Of a DNA stretch of 64,000 nucleotides, positions 1 through 12,385 are shown piece by piece. The translations under genes and the position numbers were made by a program. The stretch is taken from positions 7,502,001 through 7,566,000 of the forward strand of contig NC_088312.1 in assembly GCF_910592395.1 (NCBI RefSeq), given 5' to 3'. The notes beneath the pieces were generated by a model. It saw nothing but the letters and a program-made list of their open reading frames with translations. It was not told where the DNA came from and did not search any database. The DNA comes from Lineus longissimus. Taxonomy: Eukaryota > Nemertea > Pilidiophora > Heteronemertea > Lineidae. The stretch's first letter is position 1; each line of letters opens with the position of its first letter.

Positions 1-862
1 CCAGTATACAAGTTTGTTCTTGTATCACTGCGGATCATGGTCTTTATAATACCTTGCATGAAACCGTGTTGATTACCAGTGGGGTTAATTGGCGTGGGGA
101 TCCTTATCTAACATGGCATGACATCTTTATCTAAAATTCCTTGTTGAATCAGATGCCACCTACATGATTATACAGTCTCGTTAATCCACCATTAGCTGAT
201 TGCTGCCTTCCCAGCATCTATAAGATAAAAGTAAATTCCTGATAAAGATACATGTATCTAGTTCTCTTATTGGCACTGAGCTTCATTCTTTCTCTTTGCT
301 GTGTCTTCTGTCATCTTGTCTATAGCAATGACAGGTTTCTTGTTCACTCCTGACAGCGTATCTGGATCCACTGTTCTTTCCAGTTAAAGATAAATTTGCC
401 TGAAATCACAATATTCTCAGTTTAGCAGTGCGCATATTGGCCATCACTTAAGTATTGTCATTGTTTTAAGATATACAGAGTCACTTGCTGTGAGGTGGTG
501 CTGGGATGCATCAGAAATTGTACACAAACGTTTCACCCACTTCTTGTGTTATACAGATGTTCATATTGTATCTTCACCAAAATACGTTCCATTTATTATC
601 TGCCCCATGAAGTCACCCAGGTGTTATTCTTAATACAACCCTGGATATTTTTTTTTTACCACGGATATTGTGACGAATTTCTCCGGAAATCTTGGGAATA
701 GAACGATATTGTATCATCAATTGGTGACTCATACTGAAAACTGCCTCATTCTGATTGGGTGCCGTGGTTATTAATGAAAAATCTTCTGAATGTAGCGCAA
801 TCTGCCATTCTTAAAACCCGGGGCAGTGATCAACACAGAAGGTCTGACTCACTCCTGTTTTT
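1..862. other. Unrecognised AT-rich flank
   Basis: I see no gene, RNA or repeat that I can name here. The open frames are short and carry no recognisable domain. A T-run near 650 and one TACATGTA palindrome at about 249-256 are the only notable simple features. Confidence 0.5.
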
Positions 863-903
863 AGCTCACCTCTTAGCAGAGGTGAGCTTATCCCATACCG
901 TGG

Positions 904-946
904 CGTCCGTCGTCCGTCGTCGTCGTCGTCGTCGTCCGTCGTCCGT
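904..946. repeat. CGTC/CGT microsatellite
   Basis: A run of CGT and CGTC words lies directly inside the left end of the dispersed repeat. Read in one frame on the plus strand it gives an arginine-rich stretch, which is an artefact of the repeat and not evidence for a gene. Confidence 0.85.
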
Positions 947-1850
947 TAGCAGGGCACGTTTCGTAACTGTTAGAGCTATTGAGTTGAAACTTGGTACACA
1001 TGTACCCTTATGTAATGACACCTTGGAGACCAAGTTTCGGTCCGATTCGTTTCATGGTTTGGCCACCAGGGGGCCAAACGTAAAAAGTGAAAATATGCAA
1101 TATCTCCCTTAATAGTAGTCGGGAAATTTTGAAAAAAATATGGTAGGTACTTCTAGCAAAGGTGCATCATATATCCTCCGGGTTTTTGATTTGACCTCCT
1201 TTTCAAGGTCACAGAGGTCAAATGGTGTAAATTGGCCGTTAGGATGTAACGATGGCACGTTCTAAACTGCAATGACTATTGATACCAAATTTGGTACACA
1301 TTTACCCCTTAGTCAGGTGATCTCAGGGACCGAAGTTTGGTCCAATATGATTCACCACTTGACCACCAGGGGGCAAAATCCAAAAACCTTAAAAATGTGA
1401 TTATTCCTTAACTTCTTGCCCGATTGCCACCAATTTGATATCATGGGTACATCTAACCACCATACAGTATATGTCACACAGGTTTTTAATTTGACCTTCT
1501 TGTCAAGGTCACAGAGGTCAAATGGCGTAAATTCGCCGTCAGGCCGTAACTATGGCACGTTTCTTAACTGCAATGACTATTGATCACAAATTAAGTACAC
1601 ATGTACCCCTTGGTCAGGTGATCTTAGGTACCGAAGTTTGGTGCGATCTGATTTGCCGTTTGGCCTCCAGGGAGGGGGCCAAATCCTAAATTCTTCAAAA
1701 TGCCATTATTCCTAGTAATGACTTGCCCGATTGGCACCAATTTTATATCATAGGTACATCTAATTCTAACAACCATTCAATGTGTCACCCGGGTCTTCTT
1801 TGATTTGACCTACTTTTCAAGGTCACAGAGGTCGAATGTACTGTAAATTG
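938..1850 (+). repeat. Three tandem copies of a ~300-bp unit
   Basis: The copies run at about 938-1,234, 1,235-1,534 and 1,535-1,850. Matching landmarks recur at a 300-base spacing between copies 1 and 2. CCACCAGGGGGC occurs at 1,063-1,074 and 1,363-1,374, and TCAAGGTCACAGAGGTCA starts at 1,203 and 1,503. The third copy has the same order but is more diverged: its AGGTCA partner is AGGTCG, and the GGGGGC block at 1,664-1,680 is altered. The copies differ by many substitutions, so the duplication is not recent. Confidence 0.8.
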
Positions 1851-1980
1851 GCCATTTTGGGGAAATTGTAATTGCTTGGACCTACATCAAACCTAACACT
1901 ACATGACACAATACCATGCTCTTTATCCATCTTTCCTCCACATGAGGTGAGCACAATGGCCCTGGCCATTTCATTTCTCT

Positions 1981-4900
1981 TGCTCAGAAGGATTGAAGCA
2001 GTAAACATGATGTGTGCATTCGGACCACTGAAAAATGACAGAAAAATGGTTGACATGCCATCAATCAGCAAAAAGAAACCAATTATTGTTCGTACACATG
2101 CAGTCCCAATCACAATGGATATACATATATCAATTGTGATTGGGAACCTTAATGCGCGTATATGTTGCATGACATTTGGTGTTTTGGGTACATAGTACAT
2201 GACATGTGTATCCTTTGTGCAACATAGCTGCGATAAGAAGGGATGTCAGTTGTGATTGGGGCTGTATCTCCACCAATCTCATCAGCAAAAGAGAATTTGT
2301 TGCCACATATCTCTTTGGTCCCGCTAAACCTATCCATGCCTGGACGCTTGGAGGGTTATTGAATACAGCTGTCGATAGATCAATACCATTGGATTTTCAC
2401 ATGATTTGACACAACAGTTATGACGTCGTAGTGCTCGACTTTGTCATTTGTTCTCACACTAGGAGATCAATAGAACCAGAGGAAGTGTTGTTTGGAGAGG
2501 ATACACCAATATGGGACAGCATTACAGACATCTTAATACTGGAAGCGGCCCTGGGAAAGCCAATACCTTTGTTGACCTTGTTGATGGTACCAACATATAT
2601 GGAGGTGTCCGAGAGGCTTTCCATGGTCAGACCTACTAGATTTCAATGTTGGACCTATGGCATGACTTTTACTATTGCCGTTGATATAGAAATTGTGTAA
2701 CTATACAGTAATTTTGGGGTCATCTGGACTTCAAATTCAGCAATAAGAAAAAAGAAGAACCAAAAAAACTAAATTGTGTTGTCGGTTTTTTACTAGAGCG
2801 ACGTATTTTTTGGATTGCCAGCCACTATCATCTCCTGATTCAGCTCACTGTCTTTAACACCATGTGTTAGAGCCACTTGACACACAAAGCTCTGAGCTGT
2901 GGTGACTAGAAAGCCCTGACCTAATTGTTATTTTTAGTGTATGACTCAGATGTTTTGATCGCAACGTCAGAATGTTCTACATGTACCTCCGGTCATAAAT
3001 AAGGAAGCTCATGAAAAGGAGATGTGACACAAGTTGGCTCCTTTCTTAGAGGCATTAAGTGAAGGGTTGTGAATCGTACATGTAGCTAGGCACCACCATT
3101 CTGGCTAAAACCTGAAACTGTACACCAAATAGAACTATATCAGAACGAGGTCAATCCCAATTTCAAGGGTGGGAATCAGTTGGAACAGACTCTGGCCCTT
3201 GAATTTGGATTCATTTCATTATGGAGAAGTTCTTATTGCTTTAGGATTTTAAGTTCCAAGTCGAAGTGGTGATGCCTATATGTTCAACCCTTAAACTAAC
3301 ATGACTTAGAGATAGGTTAAAGGAATGAAGAATGAGATGCCAAATCTGCACAAGATGTTCCATTATCAGTTATTATCACCACCCTCACGTTTAAAGCAAT
3401 TTATTTTAAAGTGTATCTGAAGCGGATATATTTTGTAGGCCTACTTGAAAATGGGCTGCCAGAGAAAATTGACAGAATGATTTCAGTTTAACTGGGGAAG
3501 CAATCTCCATCCTATTAAACTGGTGAGTAGTTCAAACGAGCAGTTTAGCTACTTCTGAAAAATTTAAGCTAAAGAACATTCCGCCAATGTTCGGCATGTG
3601 GAAAAGAACCTCATAGTAGAAAGAAATGTAAACAGTGCCACCCAAGGAATTTCCCCATTACTTCAGTAGGCGTTCGACCAATCGAATATCAGATAACTTA
3701 GTACTACCAACAACAAAACCACCTATGTGCGATTTACGCTAATTCTTGCTTCGTGAGATTCAACTGAGTTATTGGCTGGATCTGTAACTGAGATGACTTT
3801 AGCAACTGGTTGATTGTAAGGAAATCTGTTCTTCCACCTACCAAGATTTTTTGAACATTTGAAATAAAGTTAAAATAGAATTAAAGTTTTCAAGCTTGAT
3901 TATAATCAAACTGGTAATCATCGGTTGAAATCACTTCATTTGATCTTGGTTTGTCCGTGTCTTGAATGAGCCTGGACACGTCCTCCATGCCTCATTCAAC
4001 CTCCTACTTCAATCCATTTCCCATCAGGCAATCGTTAGGAATATCCATCTTCTCCAACCAGATTCATGTGTAAGCAAGATCATCCAGCCTAGCTCTGATT
4101 GACATTTTCTTGAACATCTACTAGACTGTATTAAGCTGACATATATGTATATGTTACAGAGAGATCAGTCTAACTTGTTCTAAAACTCATAAATGTACTG
4201 TACACTGTTCATTGGTGCGTCTCCTCTGGAAGTGAACTCAACTCATACAAAGCAACATATGGTTGTGACATCCATTGAAGTTGCCTTGATTGCAAAATTT
4301 AGTTTTTTCCAGGCTTGTTTTATGAGGTACCTTTTTCACTATGGTGAAGCTGTTTCCACTTTTTATCATTTAATGGATGCAACTGCTGCATAAACTGCTG
4401 ACCCCAGTTGTATCTAATGATTATTACTGGGACTTCCCCAGACTCGGTTACTGCGAAATATTTCCAGACAACATATGATAATTAGTTGGTGATTGCCCTG
4501 GGTTTTTCACAAGCAGATATTTCCAGAGTTGTGGAGTCTGATGGGTCACCATTCATTCAGACTTGAGGGGATGGCGTCTGCTTGGCTTCTTGGTGGCCGG
4601 CGGATTCTATTCAGTATCAAAGTACTGAATGATTGATCCTTCCCTTAAGAGGTATGAGTCATCTTTCATTGGATATTACATCACCGATATTGTGAATGAG
4701 CATGGTGAGGAATGATATCGACCCTGGTTTGCAACTAAGCAACGCCCAGTCACGATTTTCTGTGAATGAATCATAATGGTAGAAATCAAGCATGACATCA
4801 CTGAACATGTTCTTTGAAGAATTCGGATTCCCTATTAACTGTCACTTTCATGAAAGGTCGACCCTGGCAGTTTCTTAAGGCAGAAAAATTATAATTGGAA

Positions 4901-7900
4901 AGGATATTGAACCTGCAAAAATGGCTAAACTAACTTCATTTCATGGTGTAAATTAAGTTCATATCAGCCAGGCAAGGAAAACTAGAGTTTGATTTTTATC
5001 CAGCTCAAATGACCTAAATTGGATATGGATGCTTAGCAAGAAAATAATTTCAAGCCGTCACTGCAATAAGCTTGTCCTTGTAAAAAATACTTCCATAACA
5101 GGTCTTTGGATGGTTTCTAAAACACTTACTTCCTTTGCTGGAGTCTTTTTTACCCATATGGAAAGGCTTGCTGTGGGAGGATGTGAAAAATAATGGTTAT
5201 CAATGTAATCCAGTCGACCATTACTGGGGATTTGCTTAACATTGACTTTGTTTTCAAATCCGCCTCTGCAGTCCTTTGATGTCCACTCACGTTACGCCTA
5301 AATTGACCATCATCACTAGAATGAGCTATTTATAGAAACCTATCAATGGATGGATAGAGTGATCATCATTGGACCGTGGACTATCAAACATGATTATCCA
5401 GATTTGTGAAGTTGTCGGTTATCGTATATTTATTTATCAGCATATCTATTGAGCAGATCACGAGCAGACTGTCCAGTCATAAACCTACGGATTTTTTGCA
5501 GGTAACAACTCCAGTTGGAGCTTACCAATGCCAGCAATGGGTTCTTCCACTAGTTTCAAGTGAGAGATGTTTCGGTTCTCATCAAAGAAGCTCAAGTTCG
5601 TAAGAAAAAGTTCTATCAACTACAAACCCTAATTTCTCCATGCAAGTGGTAAGTAGCCGAGTGAATCAATTACCCAACCCTACTGCATCTCAAACGTTGT
5701 CATGGAGACACTTTGGCCATGGTTAAAGCTTTAGAGCCCTGCATGAATCCCTTGACATTTGAATCTAATATTTAGGTAAAGTATTTGACACTTATAGTTC
5801 TCTCCCTACTTATTGCCAAGTCATGATCTACGTGACATTTCAAAATCATACTTTCGGCCACTTGCTGTATTGAAAGGATTTGATTCTGTACTGCTTGCAG
5901 GTACCTGCTGTTATAAATATTTCCATCTTGTTTACCAGGGTCATCTACATTCTCCACACCTTGCACAATTCAGAGGGGAAATCAAAGACTAAGGGAGGCT
6001 AAAGACACAGGTAGGTTACCCATAAAGGGTGAGGGGAGCAGGAATGACAGTCATCACCAAAGCAGATTTACAGAGCCAAAAGATGCATCAGCAAGTGCAA
6101 CATACATGAATGGTAAGTATGGTATTGGTAGAATGCTTTTGTACAGTTTCAGATGCATCCCAATCCACCACAGTGAAGTTGCTCTCTAACAATATATTTG
6201 GTGATGGCTGCCCAAACTTCTGTTATATTTCTTCAGATAATGTAGCAATGATTCAAAACACATTTCAAATGGAGCTTTTTTATTATTTTTCAGTGATAGA
6301 AATATATTACATAATAATTTGTATTACAATAAGTATTGGCTTATGCACTGTGGTTAAAATAAATCTCTTCTTATACAAAAGTATGCAAGATTTCAAGACA
6401 AATGCACCACCATCAGGGGGAAATAAAAGTCCCTGATTCATCCCTACCTAAACCTTTCTTCATGTTCAGACAAAAGGCAGCCATTTTGATATTGGCAAAA
6501 TGAACTTTTAAAGGGAGAGTATGGGCAGGAGCTTAGGGGAGGTTTACCCAATTACCAATAGGCACCTCTACAACAGGCAGTACATGCACTTTGATGCTTG
6601 TATTGTAGTATTCCCTTGAGTAATCTTTAACTCGTCAAACCACACCCAAGTCTCTTTATTGAACATGAACCTGTGGACCACCAATTGCTCTTGCCTTCAT
6701 TTCCCCAAGCTCGCCTCATGCACAATCATTTATTTCTCAGTGAACAGGAGACAACCATCAAAATGTCACTGTTTTATAACTCAGTCTTTCTTTGGTGGCA
6801 ATAACAAAGTGATGTGACACCTGAAAAGTTGTGACCAAACATCTCTCAAAATGGCTCAATAGCAACAATGCTAAAAGACTTACAAACTAGCGACAAGAAC
6901 CATCAAGTTATTTCTTCCACTCATAATGGTCATGATCTTGCTGTCCACTACATGACCCTCATAATTTTATTGACAATTAATTAAAGATTACCACACTCTC
7001 CTTGCAGGCTACAACATTAACCATTTAACACACAAGACATTGTCTTATGTTGATGATGGAGATGTCACATCCACATGTAGCTTATAATTATTCAACCCGT
7101 TAGGTAGGCCTACATTGCAAGGGAATGCAACAAGCATCCTCATTTGCCAGTTCCAAATGAGTGCCAAGAATCAGCAAACCTTGACCATTACAGCTTCAGT
7201 CATTCTTCTTGTAACAAGCTGTCACTGACTCTTGCAAAATTACACACAGAAATGCAGAAAACCAATACTTTTAGTCAAATTGGCATCAAAATTCACCATC
7301 AAAGATAATAGCCAGCCACTGAATAAGTTGATAATAACAATCACCGGGTTGAACACGGAACTAAAAAGTAACACAGGCAAAAGAATCACACAGGCAGGAG
7401 CACTTGCTCTGAACAAAAACTCCAGGCCTATTTTAAACTACAGGCCAGGCCAGTGTCTTCGTAAGGTGAAATCTTGTTTAAGCAACCGAAATGTACCTGC
7501 GAGTACAAGAAAGAACTTTCAATTTCATTTGACACAGATACTGTCTTGTCATAACTCAAAGAGAAGCCCCCTCCCTTTTTCTGGTGGAGAACAATAACGT
7601 TTCAGGGTACCTCTCCCCAAAAAACCAATGCTTCTACTGATTTTTTACCTAAGATTCCCGCAAAAGGTCCATTTAGGCTCGGCTGCGCCCTCCACTTTCC
7701 AAAATTTCTGGACCAGCCACTGCTGCCAATCATGTAACAGTCAAGGTATAATAGGGTCAAATTTATTTGGAAGTTCTTCTTGGGATGCTGGGTAGATTAC
7801 AGGTCTACTAACAATTACATACAGTGAAAGCACATATGGTTAATGGTACACATGGAATAAACATGGCACCTGCTACTGCAGTTCTGATATTTCCAACACA

Positions 7901-8469
7901 ATTAACTTTCATTTATAAAAAAAAAAAAAAATGCACTGTTTCACAGTGTAGCAGAATTCTGCAGACAAACATTTTGCCGAAATACCAGAAACGAACATGA
8001 ATTGACTGGATAACAAGTTTTTAAAAAAAAGGCTTCTTGTACAACAGTACATGAATTTCAAATAGAAGTGTTTTTGAGTTGGTAACAAAATAAATGTCTG
8101 GCATCTTTCTTTCACCAAAAATATTTACCATATTATCAGATACGAAATGCAATGATCAAATCAAATAAAACTATGGTACTTCTCCTGTAAAGATTTAAGC
8201 TGCCAAATAAGAGCAGGAAGTCCAATGAAATCAAACCCTACCAGTATAGATGAGTTGACATGCGAACAATAGATCTCAATATGGCACACAGCTAGAATCT
8301 TACATTATCACAACTGGGACAGTCATATGTTTTAAGGCTAAGGTCCCAACAGTCATGAAGTTGCAATGGCTTGCGTGAATGCCAATCTAATCCATGTATA
8401 TGTTGAATTTAAAAGCTTCTTATAAAAAAGCAGCTGTCAAATCCAACAAAAATGGAAGCTTGATCGCAC
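1981..8469. other. No recognisable gene
   Basis: This is a long stretch without a protein or RNA that I can identify. It holds a hairpin at 2,104-2,145, an A-run at about 7,917-7,931, and several splice-site-like words that do not chain into a convincing gene. Frames open on both strands at 1,823-2,700 show no known domain and may be decayed repeat sequence. Confidence 0.4.
2104..2145. repeat. Inverted repeat, 13-bp perfect arms
   Basis: TCCCAATCACAAT at 2,104-2,116 is perfectly complementary to ATTGTGATTGGGA at 2,133-2,145, with a 16-base AT-rich loop. The word GTGATTGGG recurs near 2,252-2,260, so the arm may belong to a locally repeated motif. No function is evident. Confidence 0.7.
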
Positions 8470-8562
8470 ACATTCTGAACCATCAGAGGTACTCCGTCTG
8501 TTGCCGTTGGTGTCATGGAGTCCGGGTCGGCAGAGTGGATCCAAAGCTTGAGGGTCAAGATG
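8470..8562 (+). repeat. Short block homologous to SMPD2 3' UTR
   Basis: This segment begins CATTCTGAACCATCAG and ends with a block of about 45 bases starting GAGTCCGGGTCGGCAGAG. Both ends recur in the same order on the opposite strand at 15,807-15,891, inside the presumed SMPD2 3' UTR. By hand alignment about 41 of 45 bases agree in the second block, while the middle differs. It may be a dispersed repeat or a local inverted duplication. It is too short to classify. Confidence 0.6.
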
Positions 8563-11500
8563 GATCTTACACTACGGTAATGTAGCCAATACTCTTTGTA
8601 TGGATAACCTTTTTACAAAGGACCCTCTCACAGACTGCAGCATGTCCGAAAAGGTGGAGGCTTTCGGAAAGAATGATTTTTATCCTTTCCCTTGGTGTGC
8701 TTTATGGAACACTTCATGGAACATGTTGCTTTAAACAAGGCCTCCCGAGGCTTCAATACTGATTGTCTGTGTTCGACAATATTTACAACAGTGGATTTCA
8801 AAATGGCAATCGATCTGAATAGCCTATTGATCACCCAGCTGAGAATTTTCAGTGGAGCATCACCACAGACTGGCAATGTCCACGCTTTTGCACTAGCTCA
8901 TACACTACATACCCACCAGAGCCGAACAAGATGTGAATACATTCTCAACTCCTGGGAATAGGCATTTTACTGGGCAGTTGAATTGTATCCTACTTGTATC
9001 AACCCCTGCTACTATTCTAGTTCTTGCTTACAAGACATACATGTACAATGTACAACAAAACACTCTCCCTAACTAAGTTGCAAAGCATAACACTGAAAAA
9101 ACGTAGGGCCTATGCTATTCTCATGAAAGTCTGCTCAAGACCTAACCACAGCTAGCCTAAAGCTAACAGTATCATTACATAAAAGATGACAGTCACTAAT
9201 ATAACATCCAAATGCTAGAAGTTCAACACAATGCCAAATTATCATCACCTAAAATATACATTTGTTTTGTTTTGAAAGTACAGGTTATATGCGGATTATA
9301 CAAAGTTTCCTGTGAAATGATTAGCACAGATATAAATCAATAAAAAGCTGCCTCCTGAAGCATCATACATGTACAATAACCCCAAAACAGTTACCATCAC
9401 TCACAGGCCTTTCACAAACTAAAGGAGTCAACTAATATGACTAAGGTCTTCAACCCCTTGCCTCCTGTGTCTAGCATCTCTACAGTACAAAATCACAATG
9501 GCAAACACCTACTTACAGTTTCATGTGCAGGCCTATGACAAAAAGTGGACTTCAACTTATATATCACTGAAAAACCGAGCTCGACAACTTGTGTATGAAC
9601 ACATTGAGGAAATGTTCTGAGATTCAAAAATTTTGTTTCCTTCAGTGCTACATTAGTTCAGGAATCCTGGCTTCATGAAATAAGTTTCAATGGGTTATTC
9701 CCCGATTCACATACCAATTTTTAATTGGCCCACTTCCCTGGGCATTGTCTGACATATCTTCTTTGCATGTTTTGGGCTTGGGAAGTGTAGCCCATGACAA
9801 TCAATAGTGCACAAAGACATGACAGCTGAAGTCCTCCCTTCACCACCCTCCTTATTTCATTCAGTCATGGCCTTGGCACAGTTATCGATACCAACAACAA
9901 CATGCATGGGTAATGGGAATGGATAGTCACAATAACTAGCACACGAGACGATACTTTTTTATGAGTTGGTGCTTGGATTTTTAACACTATCTTGGAGTAG
10001 GATTTGATAAAAACAGAAATAACAATAATTTTTTGATAATTTCTTATTTTTAAATGAAATATGAAAGGTAATAGATCAGAGGGAGAGATGAACTCAAAGT
10101 TTTCCTTGAAAAAAAGGAAACTTCCCAATACTATTCCCTTACTATTCATAATGCTGGTCAAGATCAGTTTACTCCAAACATCCACGTGCAGCAACTGAAA
10201 GTACCCCACTGCCCATCAATCTGAGGCTGGGGACTGTATCACCAGACCGTGAGACAAAGTAAGAAACAATGATATTTTCAGGTACCTCAGGTTATAGTGG
10301 TATCATCAGAATTCCGGAGCAAACAAAGGTTTATTTTACAATTTTTTGGAGATTTTGGGGCAGAGGAAAATACGAGATTGTCCAAAACTTTTTGCTACTC
10401 CAAAGCACCAACAAATAAATAATGCTTTGCCTGAGTTAAATTGATGCAACGTTAGATAAAACATCACCCGCTCATTGTTTCCAAGTTGCAGCACAATAAA
10501 AAATCTTCACAACATTTTTCAATCTTTGGCAGTGTAATTACTGAGAACATTATATAGTATGATTTCTTATCCTGGTATTCATATCATCTCTTTAGGCCTA
10601 CCCATTGACATGAAAGCGCCACATGCACAGACGCAGGATCAAGTCCTGGCTAAGTGCCAATCCTGACAACAACTGATACATTGGCAAGTTGCCAACCCTC
10701 AAAAACATGGAGATCATTGTGCAGACTAGGACAAATAGGATGTAATGATTGCTGACCCGCTCAAATTGAATAATATCACTTTTCAACACATTATTCAGAA
10801 GTATGAGCTCAGTCATTTAAGAGAGCCAAATCTCTGCACCAAGAACTGGTAGGTATATTTTCAGCTTGCACAATTTTCAGAAAGACATTGCAATTGTCAA
10901 AGATATCAATCGAGTAAAGGTTGCGACATAATTTAAAGTCAGTAAGCATTTTGAACATTACCTTTATCATTGCCAATTCAGTTAAATGATGTCCAAACTC
11001 ATTGTGACTCTGTGACAGTAGTTTCTATCACCGCCGAAGCATTCCAAGAGCCATGAGAGGGACTCAAGTCAAACATAATCATGATCAAGTTTTAAACCTC
11101 CATGCTGACAATGCAATGCGATGCCTGAAGCCTGCATGGAATCTTACACCGGGTTTAAGAGTGAAATATACATGAAAAATACAATAATATAGTTGATATG
11201 ATGCATGTACATAAATATATTACTCCCATGTGAATCTCTCTCTGTCTTGTCATTGTCAGTTGCCTTGGTACAGTCCATCACTATTTGACCATCGCCCGCC
11301 AGCCGGAGGAGAGTTGGTGTCCATTTTTAAGGAAGATCGCAGTCTCGTGCTGGTTTTAAAAATAGCACATCCATCCATGTATACCAAGACAACTATCCAA
11401 CGACCGACTGTGTGCAGTGGCACAAATGCCCATAATCATGTTTATTCCTTCCAAGCTTTCACCAAAAAAATCCTCATCACAAGATTCTTCAACTTTATCA

Positions 11501-12385
11501 TGGTTAATTCAAATCCATTGTTTTTTTTAGAAAATACACTGTATGTAGCATATACAATCCCACAATCAGATCGAGCAAAAGTGTATCCATTGACATTCAG
11601 ATGAAAATATTCCACATTAAATCTAAATTGTTGACACTCAAAATCCAAGCACATTTTATGAATATGACACAATGACATAGACTATTTACCTTTCTTTCAG
11701 AGTCTGTAATCCAAATTAATGACAGGTAGAGATGGCGAAGGAATCTTCTAGAAACAACACTTAGACATCGATACCGTCCTGAGGATCGAGCCCTGACGGA
11801 GTGACCAGGGTCATTCCTGTTTAGCACCAAGTACCCTGATCCCGCATCAAACGTAATTGTGGCAGAAAATCCTCACAATTTCAAATGTTTGCAGCAGATG
11901 AAAGAATCTTATCTGAACATGTCATGCTATACTGGCCTCACACTGGGAACAAGACAACTGTCTACAAACTACAGCTTTCAAACTCAACCAACTAAGGTTA
12001 AACAGTCCGCAATCCTTCTCCTAACAGCAGCAAATCCATCCGTTCGGAAACAACCAAAAATGAGTCCAAGTCGATGAGTGTAACAGTTAAGTTATGATGT
12101 GTGTCCAAAGAATATAGATCAGGAACAGGCAAGCTATTTTACTTCATTTCTACTACTCCTGTCCCTACTATTTTCAACGAAGTCCATTCAAAACATCCTA
12201 TCATTGACAAAAGCTACACCTCAACAGTTGAGTGCCAATTTTATAGGAACTTCATCAAGTTCACTGGTTTTATGACAGTCACACTTTTATGAATACGATA
12301 TGGGTTGGAACACGTACCAGTACCAGGCAGGAGTTCATACAAGAACAATACACTAAAATTGCCTAGAATTGACTTTTGGAGAGTG
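8563..12385 (-). other. Probable HECA 3' UTR and downstream flank
   Basis: On the minus strand this follows the HECA stop codon. A possible polyadenylation hexamer (TTTATT on plus, AATAAA on minus) lies at 11,441-11,446, about 0.95 kb after the stop, and another at 10,330-10,335. Open frames in this stretch, such as 11,230-11,604 on plus, show no recognisable domain. How far the transcript extends cannot be told from sequence alone. Confidence 0.4.
11441..11446 (-). terminator. Candidate HECA polyadenylation signal
   Basis: A canonical AATAAA on the minus strand is the nearest one I found downstream of the HECA stop codon, about 940 bases away. It is a single hexamer, so support is weak without transcript ends. 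Confidence 0.3.

Larger units (their letters stand above)
863..1980 (+). mobile_element. Dispersed repeat element with internal tandem units
   Basis: The left end is a perfect hairpin: AGCTCACCTC at 863-872, a six-base loop, then GAGGTGAGCT at 879-888. A CGT-rich tract and three tandem copies of a roughly 300-base unit follow. The right part, near 1,941-1,970, again carries GAGGTGAGC followed by the palindromic word ATGGCCCTGGCCAT. From memory this start-hairpin, CGTC-run and GTGAGC-type end recall a non-coding repeat common in aquatic invertebrate genomes, but I could not search for it. No protein is encoded, so it would be non-autonomous. The right boundary is approximate and no target-site duplication was identified. 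Confidence 0.5.

Noticed and set aside
759-1112. 117-codon arginine-rich plus-strand ORF
   Set aside because: It runs through the CGTC microsatellite and the first tandem repeat unit, so the frame is a repeat artefact.
5554-6436. Chain of exon-like segments on plus (TTTCAAG...GTAAGT, then 5,939-6,010, 6,073-6,111 and 6,152-6,436)
   Set aside because: Phases agree only in part and the implied introns are 40 and 62 bases, far shorter than the 218-385 base introns of SMPD2. No homology was recognised.
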